From: an uncultured Acidiphilium sp.
GTDB lineage: Bacteria; Bacillota; Clostridia; Christensenellales; Borkfalkiaceae
Assembly: GCA_902495325.1 (NCBI GenBank)
Contig: CABUWK010000002.1
Coordinates: 34,583 to 98,582, forward strand
DNA length: 64,000 nucleotides
Direction: 5' to 3'
Below the pieces are notes generated by a model that ran no database searches, had not been told where the DNA came from, and saw nothing but the letters and a program-made list of their open reading frames with translations. The position numbers and the translations under genes are program-made. This document shows positions 17,417 through 27,294 of the stretch, one piece after another (position 1 is the first letter of the stretch; every line of letters starts with the position of its first letter).

Positions 17417-19729
17417 ATGAGAGAGAAAAAAAAGACAGCCATATCCGTTACGGCGGCGCTTCTCGCGCTGTGCATTTCGTGCGGGAAAACCCCGGCGGGG
17501 TCGTCCGACGGCGATAAATACGAATATTACGATTACACCGCGGTTCACAGATCCGCCGACCGCAACCTCGCTTTTTACAGTTCCGACGAAGGGCTCGACG
17601 ATTTTCTGAACGATTACCGGGCGCGCCACATGCGCGATACCGAAGACCGCATCCACACCCATCCGGTGGGGGCGGGCGGCACGGCGTGGAAAGAGTGGGA
17701 GTCCATGATCGGCAGCTGGTGGGACGCTTCGTCCGAAAACGGCACGATGACTTCGCAATACGCCACGCAGGACTGGCTTCGCCGCTGGCTGATCACCCCG
17801 AAACAAGATAAACAGGGGTATATCTGGGCGGACGAAGGCACGGAGCTTGCGTCGTGGGCGATGGGCTGGCAGTTCCCCGATTACAATCAGGGCGGCGTGA
17901 TGTGGGACTTCGCAAAAGAAGGAGACGCGGAAGGCTGGAGCGTTTCGGGCGGCAACGGAGAAGTGAGAGAATCCTGCCTCGTGGCGGTTGCCGACGGCTC
18001 TTCCGGCACGCTGGAGATCACCTCTCCGGAAACGGAGATCGGAACCGTCGTTTCCCCCTTTTTAAGAATGTGTTTTTATTTCGTTCCTTCGGGCGGGTGC
18101 GAGATAGACGACTTATACGTTTATTATAAAACGGAAAAATCGCCCGAATGGTCGGAAGACAAAAAAGTTTCCTTTTCGCAATTCTGCACTACGGGGTACG
18201 AGATCGGCGGGAACACCGCGGTCCGGTCGGGATATTTCTTTCCCATGTATCTCGAAGAGCAGTGGGGCGCAAGCGCGAGAAAGCGGGTGACGGGGATCAG
18301 ACTTTCGCTGAAGGCGAAAGAGGGAAAAAACGTGAACGGAGCGTTCGTTCTGGATTACGTCGGCAGCGATTACGACGACCGCCAGCCCCTTAACGTGTGC
18401 AACTATATTATCGCGGCAAAAAAAATGTGCGAATATTCGCGCGATACGGAGCTTTTAAACGCCGTTCTGCCCCGCGCGAGAAGGGCGATGAATTTCCTTC
18501 TCAATCAGCTTCGCGGGAAAAACGGACTGATCGACACCGATTATCTGTCCGGGCATTACAACGACGGACTGAAAGGAACGGGAACGGGGCTCGGTAACGG
18601 TTATTGGGACGTTCTCGCCTTCCCGAAGGTAAATTTATACTGCAATATCTCTTATTACAATGCTTTGAACGCAATGGCTTATCTCGAAGAGATGAGCGGG
18701 AGCTATAACGCGGAAAACCGGGAGGTTTACACCGTAAACGCCGCCATGAACGGTACGGATCGTTACGGAGAAACGGCGGAAAGCCTAAAAAAACTTGCGG
18801 AAACGTGCAAAACCGCCGTCCGGAAAACGTTCTGGAACGAAAAGACGGGGCGTTTCCACGTCGGTATCCGCGATGAGGATAACACCGTTCAGGATCACGG
18901 CTATGCGATGTTCAACGAACAGGTCGTCGCGAGCGGGCTTGCCACGGAAGAGCAGACGAGATCGATCTTAAGCTGGCTCGACGGCACCCGTATCGTGGAA
19001 GGAGATAACAGCAAAGGCGAGGATATTTACCGCTATGAGTTTGCGCCCCGCTTCAATACGGAAGAGATCGGTTCCGATTTTTATTTCGGCTATTCCGCTT
19101 CTTTCGACGGCAACGTGCAGAACGGCGGAACGGCGTTGCACCTTGCTTATTACGACCTGGTTGCCCGCGCCGCGCGCGATAAAAACGATTCTTTCGGCAG
19201 ACTGAAAAAAATTCAGAGCTGGTACGAAAAGATAAAAGCCGCGGGCGGATCGGGATGGAATTTTTACCACGCTTATTACGACAATACGTCGATCGGGATC
19301 CAGGGCGGACAGTCCTCGGGCGTGATCGGCGTCGATTACGAGTTCCTCGAGGCGGCGCTTCTCTTTGCTGCCGTACCGGATGCCTATTTCGGGCTCGGTA
19401 CCCGCGCGGACGGTACGCTTACCGTTTCGCCCGCATTCCCCGACGGGCTCGATTACTGGAAAATGGAAAACCTGACGTACGGCGGATATTATTACGACCT
19501 GTCGGTCGGAAAATATTTTGCCGAAATTTCGGACGTCGCCGAATACAAAGAAGGTTCGGCGGTTGCCGGTACGAAGGCTGAGATATCGTTTAAAAAGCCT
19601 TCGTTTGATTTCGTAATTTATCTCGACGGAAAACAGACGTCGGACTACAGGACAGAAGGCGACAGAGTGATCGTGACTTTTGCGTTCCGGAGCGCGAAAG
19701 TCGAGATCCGCGAGCGTTCGTCCCGCTGA
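17417..19729 (+). CDS. (α/α)6-barrel lipoprotein, glycosidase-like, copy 2
   Basis: The 770-residue protein is a paralogue of the lipoprotein at 11470. Both have FYSSDxxLDxFLN near residue 50, WKEWE, an NGGTAxHxAYYD block, a GxxSSGVxGxDYEFxEA block and a closing WKMENL segment. A hydrophobic signal with an atypical lipobox (CISC, Cys22) suggests lipid anchoring. The middle β-domain differs most between the two copies, so they may recognise different linkages. It follows the permease pair with a 14-nt gap. The start at 17417 is preceded by GGAGAG; longer readings overlap the permease gene and lack a signal. Confidence 0.72.
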   Translation: MREKKKTAISVTAALLALCISCGKTPAGSSDGDKYEYYDYTAVHRSADRNLAFYSSDEGLDDFLNDYRARHMRDTEDRIHTHPVGAGGTAWKEWESMIGSWWDASSENGTMTSQYATQDWLRRWLITPKQDKQGYIWADEGTELASWAMGWQFPDYNQGGVMWDFAKEGDAEGWSVSGGNGEVRESCLVAVADGSSGTLEITSPETEIGTVVSPFLRMCFYFVPSGGCEIDDLYVYYKTEKSPEWSEDKKVSFSQFCTTGYEIGGNTAVRSGYFFPMYLEEQWGASARKRVTGIRLSLKAKEGKNVNGAFVLDYVGSDYDDRQPLNVCNYIIAAKKMCEYSRDTELLNAVLPRARRAMNFLLNQLRGKNGLIDTDYLSGHYNDGLKGTGTGLGNGYWDVLAFPKVNLYCNISYYNALNAMAYLEEMSGSYNAENREVYTVNAAMNGTDRYGETAESLKKLAETCKTAVRKTFWNEKTGRFHVGIRDEDNTVQDHGYAMFNEQVVASGLATEEQTRSILSWLDGTRIVEGDNSKGEDIYRYEFAPRFNTEEIGSDFYFGYSASFDGNVQNGGTALHLAYYDLVARAARDKNDSFGRLKKIQSWYEKIKAAGGSGWNFYHAYYDNTSIGIQGGQSSGVIGVDYEFLEAALLFAAVPDAYFGLGTRADGTLTVSPAFPDGLDYWKMENLTYGGYYYDLSVGKYFAEISDVAEYKEGSAVAGTKAEISFKKPSFDFVIYLDGKQTSDYRTEGDRVIVTFAFRSAKVEIRERSSR

Positions 19730-19784
19730 TCCGGCAACGGTTTCACCGGAGAAAATTAAAAACAATTGATAGGAGTGTTTTATC

Positions 19785-21536
19785 ATGATGAGGAAGAATT
19801 TAGGCGCGATCTCGCTTGCGTTATTGCTTGCGGCAAGCATGACCGCTTGCGCTTCTACGGGAGACGGAAGCGAAAAGACAAGCGAAAAAACGAGCACCGA
19901 ACCCGAAGTGGTTTATGTTTCGAAAGAATATTTCGACGTTACCGCGATCAACGGTCTGATCAAGGATCAGGTCTACAACCACGAAAAAGTGGAAAAAGAT
20001 TCGTCCGTTACCGTTGTGGCGGAAGCGACGGAAGGAAACAAATCGTTCGTCGGCTGGTATAAGGGAGACGAGGTGGTCAGCACCGACCTTACATATACGT
20101 TCACGCCTGCGGAGAACACTGTGCTGACGGCTGTTTACGGCACGAAGTTCAGCACGTGGAGCGGCGAATACGCCGCGGAAGCTCCGGAAGGCTTTGTGGA
20201 GAACACGGAAGAAAAAACATGGCACATCACCACGGCGGACGGGCTTGCGTACTGGGCGTCCAAAGTGACCGCCAATAAGGACGGCACCGATCCCAACGCG
20301 TCCAGATATTCCGCATTCAACTATGCGAATTACGCGCGTATCTTAGCGGGCGTCGGCGGAGACGGAGCTCCTGCGGAAGAAAAGAAAAAAGCTGCCGCGC
20401 AGAGCAGAGCGGACGACAACACCTGGACTCTTTCTCTCGAAGCGAACATCGACCTCGGCGGATATGAATGGACGCCTGTCAACGATTGTCAGTGGGCTCT
20501 TCACGGCTTTACGTTCGACGGAAACGGTTATATCATCAAAAATCTCAACGCGAAGTCGACGGACGTTATCGGTCAGCAGGCGGGCGGATTCTTCGGGCTT
20601 GTCTGTAACGAAGACATCACGATCAAAGACGTCACGTTTACCGACGCTACGATCGTCAGCGACGAGGCGAACAAAAAGATGCAGAACCTTGCCGTCGTGA
20701 TCGGTTTCGTCAATCCGAACCTTCATTATTCGATCTTCGAAACGGCGGAAAACGTTATGTTCGACAACGTGAACGTTTATAACAGCGTCGTCGGCGATAA
20801 CGTGGTTTATAAAGCCGGTTTCCTCGTCGGTCGTTCGGGCGAATTCGCGACGGGTACCGACTACGTGCAGTATTCCTTCATAAACTGCGAAGTTTCCGGA
20901 AACATGATGATCGGTCAGCGTATTTTCGGCGGTCTGATCGGCTATGCGGCGCATGCGGCGGACAGCGATATTTCTCCGCTCGGCGGCGGTCAGCTTACGG
21001 TCTATACCTATAACTGCACGGTTACGGACAATACGATCGTTACTTCCTATCAGAACATGACAGACGGTATTTACAACTTCGGCAGCATCTGCTCGGGCGA
21101 TGCCGCTTCCGATTTCCAGAACAACAGCGGCTGGGGTGCGATCAAGTACACGGAAAACCTGAAGGGCATGCAGAACACCCTGATCGACCTTCACTGCGGA
21201 AACGCAAAAGTGGCGACTACCGCCGCTCAGCTGAAAAACGCGCTGGAAGCGGAAGCCGAAGGCGGCGGACGCGCGAATGCCGAGATCTTCGTGATTGGTA
21301 ACGTGGATATGTCTGAAGTGGCGGATATGCTCGATTGGGAAGCCAACGACGAACAGGTGATCTACCTCGTTGCGGGCGCAAACGTGACGGGGCTCGAACT
21401 CGGCGCGAACGTCCGTTACATCGCCGGCACGCGCGATGCGGAAAGCAAACTGATCGTAACCGATAAAGACGGCAACGCGATCGGCACCTGGAACGTTTCC
21501 GAAGACGGAAAGTCCGGCGCTTTCGTTGCGGCGTAA
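19785..21536 (+). CDS. β-helix-like lipoprotein with an N-terminal bacterial repeat domain
   Basis: The 583-residue protein has a lipoprotein signal (MTAC, Cys22). Residues about 75-115 form one copy of the Listeria-Bacteroides type surface repeat (FVGWYKGDEVVSTDLTYTF, LTAVYG). The rest contains repeating segments such as FTFDGNGYIIKNLNA, GGFFGLVCNEDITIKDVTF and FGGLIGYAAHA, the pattern of GLUG-type right-handed β-helices found in cell-surface adhesins. No catalytic motif was recognised. It may bind polysaccharide at the cell surface. TAGGAG precedes the start, and a strong terminator closes the unit at 21596. Confidence 0.7.
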   Translation: MMRKNLGAISLALLLAASMTACASTGDGSEKTSEKTSTEPEVVYVSKEYFDVTAINGLIKDQVYNHEKVEKDSSVTVVAEATEGNKSFVGWYKGDEVVSTDLTYTFTPAENTVLTAVYGTKFSTWSGEYAAEAPEGFVENTEEKTWHITTADGLAYWASKVTANKDGTDPNASRYSAFNYANYARILAGVGGDGAPAEEKKKAAAQSRADDNTWTLSLEANIDLGGYEWTPVNDCQWALHGFTFDGNGYIIKNLNAKSTDVIGQQAGGFFGLVCNEDITIKDVTFTDATIVSDEANKKMQNLAVVIGFVNPNLHYSIFETAENVMFDNVNVYNSVVGDNVVYKAGFLVGRSGEFATGTDYVQYSFINCEVSGNMMIGQRIFGGLIGYAAHAADSDISPLGGGQLTVYTYNCTVTDNTIVTSYQNMTDGIYNFGSICSGDAASDFQNNSGWGAIKYTENLKGMQNTLIDLHCGNAKVATTAAQLKNALEAEAEGGGRANAEIFVIGNVDMSEVADMLDWEANDEQVIYLVAGANVTGLELGANVRYIAGTRDAESKLIVTDKDGNAIGTWNVSEDGKSGAFVAA

Positions 21537-21544
21537 CAGAATGA

Positions 21545-21573
21545 CCGTCCGGCTCCGGAAAGTTTCCGGACGG
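21545..21573 (+). repeat. Stem-loop after the β-helix lipoprotein gene
   Basis: An 8-bp perfect stem (CCGTCCGG at 21545-21552 with CCGGACGG at 21566-21573) has a 13-nt loop and no T run. It lies 9 nt after the stop and just before the true terminator, so it may protect the mRNA end. Confidence 0.5.
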
Positions 21574-21595
21574 GAAAATCAATAACGATCGAAGG

Positions 21596-21638
21596 CGGAA
21601 CGCGCCGTACAAGAAATTGCGCGGCGCGTTCCGTTTTT
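21596..21638 (+). terminator. Strong Rho-independent terminator
   Basis: A 12-bp perfect stem (CGGAACGCGCCG at 21596-21607 with 21622-21633) and five T residues at 21634-21638. It separates the transport operon from the GH28-like gene. Confidence 0.85.
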
Positions 21639-21694
21639 CGGTATTTCGTTTCAGACGGTTGCGGGCGATGCTCCGCCGTGCGGAGGAATGTTAT

Positions 21695-24600
21695 ATGGTA
21701 AAATTGTCGGGGAAGAAGAGAATTGCGGTGGCGGTCGCATCTTTGCTGTGTCTTGTCTGCCTGATCGCGGGCGGCGCAACGATGACCGTAACGACCGCAC
21801 AAGCCGCGACCGATAAGACGATCGCGGAATTTCTGAGTACGTTCACGGGGACGAAAAACGCTTCCGTTACGACGGAAGAAGGGATCCTGCACATCGGCGT
21901 AACGGGGAATAACGGCTACGCGGAAGTGCTCACCGATTCGTACGGTTCGGGTTCGCAGTGGTATGTGAAATATCTCACCACGCGGAACACCGTTATGCTG
22001 CGCATGAGAAACGATTCTCCCGCGCGGTCGATGAAAATTTATTTCAAAACGAGAACAAAGGCTTTTGCCTCTTCGAGATATATCGAGTTGCCGCTGGAAA
22101 CGGACGGGGAGTGGCATACTTATTTTGCCGATTTTTCGGCGAATGCGGAAGCGACGGGAGAGCTGCGCGGATTGCGTTTTCAGCCCGACTGTGCTTCCGG
22201 AGATATTTATATCCGTCATATTTCGTTCGAGAGGGAAACGCCTTATTACGAATATGCCGGCAGCGTTTCTTCGTGTACGGCAGACGGCGATTTCGTAACG
22301 GTGAAAGGAACCCTTTCCGCGGAATATGCGGGCAGCGAAGTCACGATTTACCGTACGGGCATCGAAAACATGAAAGAATCGCTTTCGCTTGCCGAAAAGA
22401 TCGGTTCGGTCAAAGCAACGGGAGAGAGTTTCGAATATTCGTTTCCCTATCACGACGGCGAGGTAACGATGTTATCTTCCAAGTTCATCGCCGCCGTGGG
22501 GGATAAGAAGGTTTCTCCGATGTTCGATATCCGGAACTGGAGGGAACTTACCGACAATCCCTATGCCTTTACCCTTCCCGATTACACCCTTTCCGTCCTC
22601 GACGAGGGCGCGCTGGGCGACGCTTATACCGACGATACCGCGGCGATCCAGAGCGCGATCGACAAGGTTTCCGCTCACGGCGGCGGCACGGTGCTGATTC
22701 CGGGAGACGGCGGAAGATACGGCAGGCGTTACGTCGTTACCACGGTGTGGATGAAAGACAACGTGGAACTTAAAATCGAAGAAGGCGCGATCCTCTGGCA
22801 GTCGTGGCGGTACGAAGATTATCCGCACGACTGGTATCTCGGACATGACGTGGAAGGGATCAAATGGGGACACAACGGGCTTTCCCTCAATTACCCCCTC
22901 GTGTACGGAAACGAGGCGGACAATATCCGCATTACGGGCGGCGGAACGATCCGTTTGCAGGATACGGGCAATCAGTCGGAAAAGAACGGTTACCGCCCGA
23001 CTTATTCGGAATACTGCTCCTCTCTGATGCACCTGGTGCCCGTCGGGCTTTATAACAGCAAAAACGTCGAGTTTTCCGATATTACAGTGCTTCGGACCAA
23101 CTGTTATCACGTCGTGGTGTACGGGTGCGAAAACGTGTATCTCGGGAACGTGACCCTCACCGAGGACGACTGCCTGAGCGGCGACGGGATCAGCATCGGG
23201 CTCGGCTCGAAAAACGTGATCGTGGACCGTTGTTTCCTTTATACCGACGACGACGCGATCGTTCTTCTCGCGCACAGCATCGCCGATCCGCGCGGCGTGA
23301 CCTGGTGGAAAACGAAAAAGGACGGGGAAGACAACCGCCTGAGAAACATCACCCTTCGCCACAGCGCGATCACCCCGGGAAACGTCATCGTTCTCATCAC
23401 CTGGGGCGTGGACGCGTCGGATATGACCTGGCAGGCGATGAACGGGTTTTACGTTTACGATAACATCCTCGGCACTTATTACGCGTCCGAAGTCGGACCT
23501 TACGAAAATTCCACCTGCATGAATCTTTGCCCCTCGCAGGGGTATCCTTACGGCAATGCCGGTTCGGTACCCGTAAACAACGTAGTGGTGCTCAACAACT
23601 CTTACCGCGGGAACGTTTCCAACCTCTCCGCGATGGACAAAACAAACTGGGTGACCGATTGCGGAAACGCCGATACCGTAAAAGACCTTCTCGATACCGG
23701 CTTTTCGAAACAACTCGGTTTCTGGGAATACGGCGGCGAATACAAAAAGAACGTGAACGTTTCCGGAGCGGAAGCGACGCTCGATCTCTCCCGCGATCTT
23801 GCCGCGCGTTACGGCGAGCCTTCGCTGTATCAGGGCGTTTATCTCGGGAAGGGGGAATATACCCTTTCGGCAAACGTTTCTTTATCCGGCGGAGCGACGG
23901 CGAGACTGTTCGCGAAACGTTCTTATTACGGAGAGGAGATCGCAAGTCAGACGGTTTCTTCTTCCGGAAGCGGCGTAAAAACGACCTTTACCGTGACCAC
24001 CCCGGGCGTATATCTGCTCGGTGCGGACGGCGGGGAAAGCAAAGCGGGAACGATCGGTCTTTCGGCGTTTTCCCTTTCGGGCGGCGGCGAACCTTTTGCG
24101 CAATGGTTCGAGGAGACCTTCGAGGACGCCGCGGACGAGTTCGAAACTTTCGGCTGGACGAAGGAGACTGCAGGGGAGAGTTTCGCTCTCCGGTCTTCGG
24201 GAAAACAGGCGGAAATCAGACTCCCGGATCAGTACAAATATTTCGATCTGCGCTATGAATTTTCCGCCGAAGATACCGGCTCGAAAGGCGACGCGACGGC
24301 TTTTGTGAAATTCGGCGGCAAAAAGGACGAATATTATCGCCTGATCTATCGCTATGCGGATAAGACCCTTTCGCTGGAACGCAGAACGAATCATGCGTTT
24401 ACGACTCTTGCGACCGGAAAACTTTCCCTCGGGAAGGGAAGATGGGTGCAGATCGGTCTTTCCGCGGGCGAAAAGGAAATCAAGGCGTATGCGGACGGGG
24501 AAGAGATCTTTTCCGTCGGACAGGATATCGCGCTTGCAACCGGAAACGTGGTTCTCGGTTTCGGCGGGGAAACGATGCTTCTCGATAACGTGGCGATCGC

Positions 24601-24838
24601 CGGAAACGGCGGGCTTACTTTCGGAAAGTGCGAGCGCTGGCAGGAACCGACGCCCGACCCGACCCCGGATCCGGGACCCGATCCGAAGCCCGATTCTTCC
24701 GGGCAAGAATCGGTTTCCGCCGGCGGAGAAGAAAAACCGCAGGGCGGCGGATGCAAGGGGGCGGCGGAAGGATATCTTCCCGCTGCGTTGACGGGGCTTG
24801 CGGCTGCCTTTGCGATTTCGAAAAAAAGGAGAGATTGA
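21695..24838 (+). CDS. GH28-like surface protein with a Cys-type C-terminal anchor
   Basis: The 1047-residue protein has a signal peptide (cleavage near AQA-ATD), a β-sandwich (about 30-190), and a pectate-lyase-like β-helix from about 300 to 650. The helix opens with GALGDAYTDDTAAIQSAID and carries LTEDDCLSGDGISIG and LYTDDDAIVLL, as expected for the GH28 Asp pair. A LamG-like segment, a Pro/Asp linker and a C-terminus of GGGCKG, a hydrophobic helix and KKRRD follow. It should cleave galacturonic-acid-type or related polymers outside the cell while anchored. GGAGGAATG precedes the ATG at 21695; the longer reading overlaps the terminator. No clear promoter was seen. Confidence 0.78.
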   Translation: MVKLSGKKRIAVAVASLLCLVCLIAGGATMTVTTAQAATDKTIAEFLSTFTGTKNASVTTEEGILHIGVTGNNGYAEVLTDSYGSGSQWYVKYLTTRNTVMLRMRNDSPARSMKIYFKTRTKAFASSRYIELPLETDGEWHTYFADFSANAEATGELRGLRFQPDCASGDIYIRHISFERETPYYEYAGSVSSCTADGDFVTVKGTLSAEYAGSEVTIYRTGIENMKESLSLAEKIGSVKATGESFEYSFPYHDGEVTMLSSKFIAAVGDKKVSPMFDIRNWRELTDNPYAFTLPDYTLSVLDEGALGDAYTDDTAAIQSAIDKVSAHGGGTVLIPGDGGRYGRRYVVTTVWMKDNVELKIEEGAILWQSWRYEDYPHDWYLGHDVEGIKWGHNGLSLNYPLVYGNEADNIRITGGGTIRLQDTGNQSEKNGYRPTYSEYCSSLMHLVPVGLYNSKNVEFSDITVLRTNCYHVVVYGCENVYLGNVTLTEDDCLSGDGISIGLGSKNVIVDRCFLYTDDDAIVLLAHSIADPRGVTWWKTKKDGEDNRLRNITLRHSAITPGNVIVLITWGVDASDMTWQAMNGFYVYDNILGTYYASEVGPYENSTCMNLCPSQGYPYGNAGSVPVNNVVVLNNSYRGNVSNLSAMDKTNWVTDCGNADTVKDLLDTGFSKQLGFWEYGGEYKKNVNVSGAEATLDLSRDLAARYGEPSLYQGVYLGKGEYTLSANVSLSGGATARLFAKRSYYGEEIASQTVSSSGSGVKTTFTVTTPGVYLLGADGGESKAGTIGLSAFSLSGGGEPFAQWFEETFEDAADEFETFGWTKETAGESFALRSSGKQAEIRLPDQYKYFDLRYEFSAEDTGSKGDATAFVKFGGKKDEYYRLIYRYADKTLSLERRTNHAFTTLATGKLSLGKGRWVQIGLSAGEKEIKAYADGEEIFSVGQDIALATGNVVLGFGGETMLLDNVAIAGNGGLTFGKCERWQEPTPDPTPDPGPDPKPDSSGQESVSAGGEEKPQGGGCKGAAEGYLPAALTGLAAAFAISKKRRD

Positions 24839-24839
24839 C

Positions 24840-26090
24840 ATGAAAGGGAAAAACATCGTTGCGCTTCTTTTAAGCGCGGTGACGGCGATCGCCTTTACCG
24901 CATGTGCGGGAAACACGCCGTCTTCCGGAAAGGAATCGGCAGGGACGTCCGGGCGGGAATCGCTGTCCGAACGGGAATCGGCTTCGGCTGAGGAAAAGCC
25001 GGACGACACGGGCGTGAAGTCTCTCACCTTCGAAAGCGGCGTGCGGGACGATTATATCAACTGGTACGGCAGAGATCTGTATAACGATATCTTTTCCTCC
25101 GTGGCGTGCAACAACGCCGCGGCGGGGTTCGAAGTTTCGTTCTGGGGCACGTCTTTGTCGGTAAGTTACATCAGCGAAACGGCTGTTAAAGGGTTTATGG
25201 ACGGGGATTGTTACGTCTGTGTTCAGGTGGACGGGGCAACCGATTACTACGCTTCGTTCACGCATTTGCCGAAACAATCTTCTCCGAAAGACTTTTCGCT
25301 CGTAAAAGATCTCGAGGAAGGCGCGCATACGGTTTCGGTGTACAAAGCCACGGAAGATATGTGCGTTTCCTTCGAAGTGTATTCTCTTTCGACGGACGGA
25401 TTTTTCACCGATCCTCCGGAAAAACCGGAACTGAAAGTAGAAGCTTACGGCGATTCGCTCACCGCGGGCAGGGGAACGATGCGCGAAAACGGCGATAAAG
25501 AAACGGACGCGAGCAGCCAGGAAAACGCTTTGCTTACTTACGCGGCTTGCGCCTCGCGGGAACTCGGCGCCGAATACCGCGCTTTTGCGGTGAGCGGCGC
25601 GCGGGTCGGGAAATACGACCAGAGCGCGGCGAACGTGATTCCGCAGATGATCTCGAAATATTCCCCCACCGCGAACGCGAAAAAGACGTGGGATTTCACT
25701 TCCTGGCGTCCGGACGTCGTGATCGTCGATCTCGGCACGAACGACGTGGTCGGCTATCAGCGTAATCTGTTTGCTTCGGAAAACTTCAACGAAGAGCTGA
25801 AAACCCAGTATAAGTCGTTTATCGAGCGTTTAAAGACCCTTTATCCCGATTCGGCGATCGTTCTTTGCTGCGGTACTTTCCGTTACTCGCAGATGGATCA
25901 CGAAAAATATAACCGCCTGTTTGCCGAGGTTGCGGAAAGTTTTTCCGCGGAACAAAGGGTGTATTGCCATGCGTTCTCCCCCTCGACGAAAGGTCACCCC
26001 ACGCACACGGAAACCGCCGCGTACGGGGCGGAACTCGCGGCATTTTTAAGAACGAACGTTCTTCCGGCGCAGGCAAAAGGAGAAGTGTAA
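24840..26090 (+). CDS. SGNH/GDSL esterase lipoprotein, CE2-like, copy 1
   Basis: The 416-residue lipoprotein (FTAC, Cys22) has an N-terminal jelly-roll (RDDYINWYGR) and a C-terminal SGNH hydrolase domain, the order seen in CE2 carbohydrate acetylesterases. Ser206 in YGDSLTAG is the nucleophile, DLGTNDVVG is the block III Asn, and KGHPTHTE holds the catalytic His. It should remove acetyl groups from plant polysaccharide at the cell surface. The ATG at 24840 overlaps the preceding stop region, so translation is probably coupled. It is a paralogue of the next gene. Confidence 0.85.
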   Translation: MKGKNIVALLLSAVTAIAFTACAGNTPSSGKESAGTSGRESLSERESASAEEKPDDTGVKSLTFESGVRDDYINWYGRDLYNDIFSSVACNNAAAGFEVSFWGTSLSVSYISETAVKGFMDGDCYVCVQVDGATDYYASFTHLPKQSSPKDFSLVKDLEEGAHTVSVYKATEDMCVSFEVYSLSTDGFFTDPPEKPELKVEAYGDSLTAGRGTMRENGDKETDASSQENALLTYAACASRELGAEYRAFAVSGARVGKYDQSAANVIPQMISKYSPTANAKKTWDFTSWRPDVVIVDLGTNDVVGYQRNLFASENFNEELKTQYKSFIERLKTLYPDSAIVLCCGTFRYSQMDHEKYNRLFAEVAESFSAEQRVYCHAFSPSTKGHPTHTETAAYGAELAAFLRTNVLPAQAKGEV

Positions 26091-26094
26091 GCGG

Positions 26095-27267
26095 ATGGGA
26101 AAGAAGAAAATTTTCGTTCTCCTCGCCGTCGCGATTTTCTTTCTCGTCGGGTGCGGCGGGGGCGTGTCGCCGGCGGACTCCTCTTCTTTTCCGGAAAGCG
26201 TTTCCGAAAGTTCTCCGGGGATTAAGGAAGAAGTGAAAACGCTTTCCTTCGGAAACGGTCGCCGGGACGATTATATCAACTGGTACGGCAGGTGTTACGC
26301 GGAAGAGAGTGCGGCGCTCGTGCATTTTTCCAATGCGTCGGCGGGATTCGAGGTTTCGTTCGAAGGCACGTCTCTTGTCGCGTCGATCGTGTCGGACGGC
26401 TCCGCCTTCCCGCAGGAAGCGGCGGGCAACGCATGGATCTACGTGTTTGCGGACGGGGCGAAAAATTACAGCCGGGCAGTGCGGAAAGAACTCGGCGGCG
26501 GAAACGAAAAGAGGGATTACGTTCTGCTGAGCGGGCTTTCACAGGGAAGACACACGGCAAAGGTGCTGAAATGCACCGAGGCGAAATACGGCACGGCTGC
26601 GCTGTTTTCCCTCTCGACCGACGGGACTTTTCTTTCTCCGCCCGAAAGACCGCAGAGAAAGGCGGAGATCATCGGCGATTCGATCATGAGCGGCAGCGAA
26701 AGCATGCGGGAGAGTTCCACCACGGACAGCAAACTTTCCGAAAGCGAAAATTCCCTTTCTTCTTACGGTTATATCGCCGCCGACATGCTGGACGCCGAAG
26801 TGAGCGCGATTTCCCGTTCGGGCGCGCTTGTCAGCGGGTATCGCGGCTATGCGAGCATTCCCGATTATTACGAAAAATACGGGCAGACGGAAGCGGAAAA
26901 CGCCGCATGGGATTTTTCTTCTTACCGTCCCGATTTTATCATTCTCGATCTCGGCACGAACGATTCGCTGATCGCTGCGCCGAAGGAGCTGATCTCGGAA
27001 AAATATCTGTCCTTCCTTCGCCTGATCCGGGAGAAAAATCCGGATGCCGCGATTTTCTGCTGTGCGGGAGCGATGATAACTTCCGTCAATTCCGTTGTCG
27101 GGAAAGCGGTGGAAACGCGGAATGCCGAAGGGGATGAAAAAATATGGTTTTACGCTTTGCCCGCGATGTCGAAAGGGGGACATCCGAAGGAAGAAACGCA
27201 TCTCGAAAACGGTTACGGTTTAGGGGCGTTTATCATGCAGACCCTCGATTGGGTGCCGGAGCTGTAA
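26095..27267 (+). CDS. SGNH/GDSL esterase lipoprotein, CE2-like, copy 2
   Basis: The 390-residue protein repeats the plan of the previous gene: lipobox LVGC (Cys20), a linker of Ser and Glu, a jelly-roll with RRDDYINWYGR, and an SGNH domain with IIGDSIMSG (Ser196), DLGTNDSL and SKGGHPKEETH. It starts four bases after the preceding stop, so the two are a tandem duplication that has diverged. Two esterases with different loops suggest that the substrate carries acetyl groups at more than one position. Confidence 0.85.
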   Translation: MGKKKIFVLLAVAIFFLVGCGGGVSPADSSSFPESVSESSPGIKEEVKTLSFGNGRRDDYINWYGRCYAEESAALVHFSNASAGFEVSFEGTSLVASIVSDGSAFPQEAAGNAWIYVFADGAKNYSRAVRKELGGGNEKRDYVLLSGLSQGRHTAKVLKCTEAKYGTAALFSLSTDGTFLSPPERPQRKAEIIGDSIMSGSESMRESSTTDSKLSESENSLSSYGYIAADMLDAEVSAISRSGALVSGYRGYASIPDYYEKYGQTEAENAAWDFSSYRPDFIILDLGTNDSLIAAPKELISEKYLSFLRLIREKNPDAAIFCCAGAMITSVNSVVGKAVETRNAEGDEKIWFYALPAMSKGGHPKEETHLENGYGLGAFIMQTLDWVPEL

Positions 27268-27294
27268 GACCGGAAGAAAAACGGAGGTTAAAAT

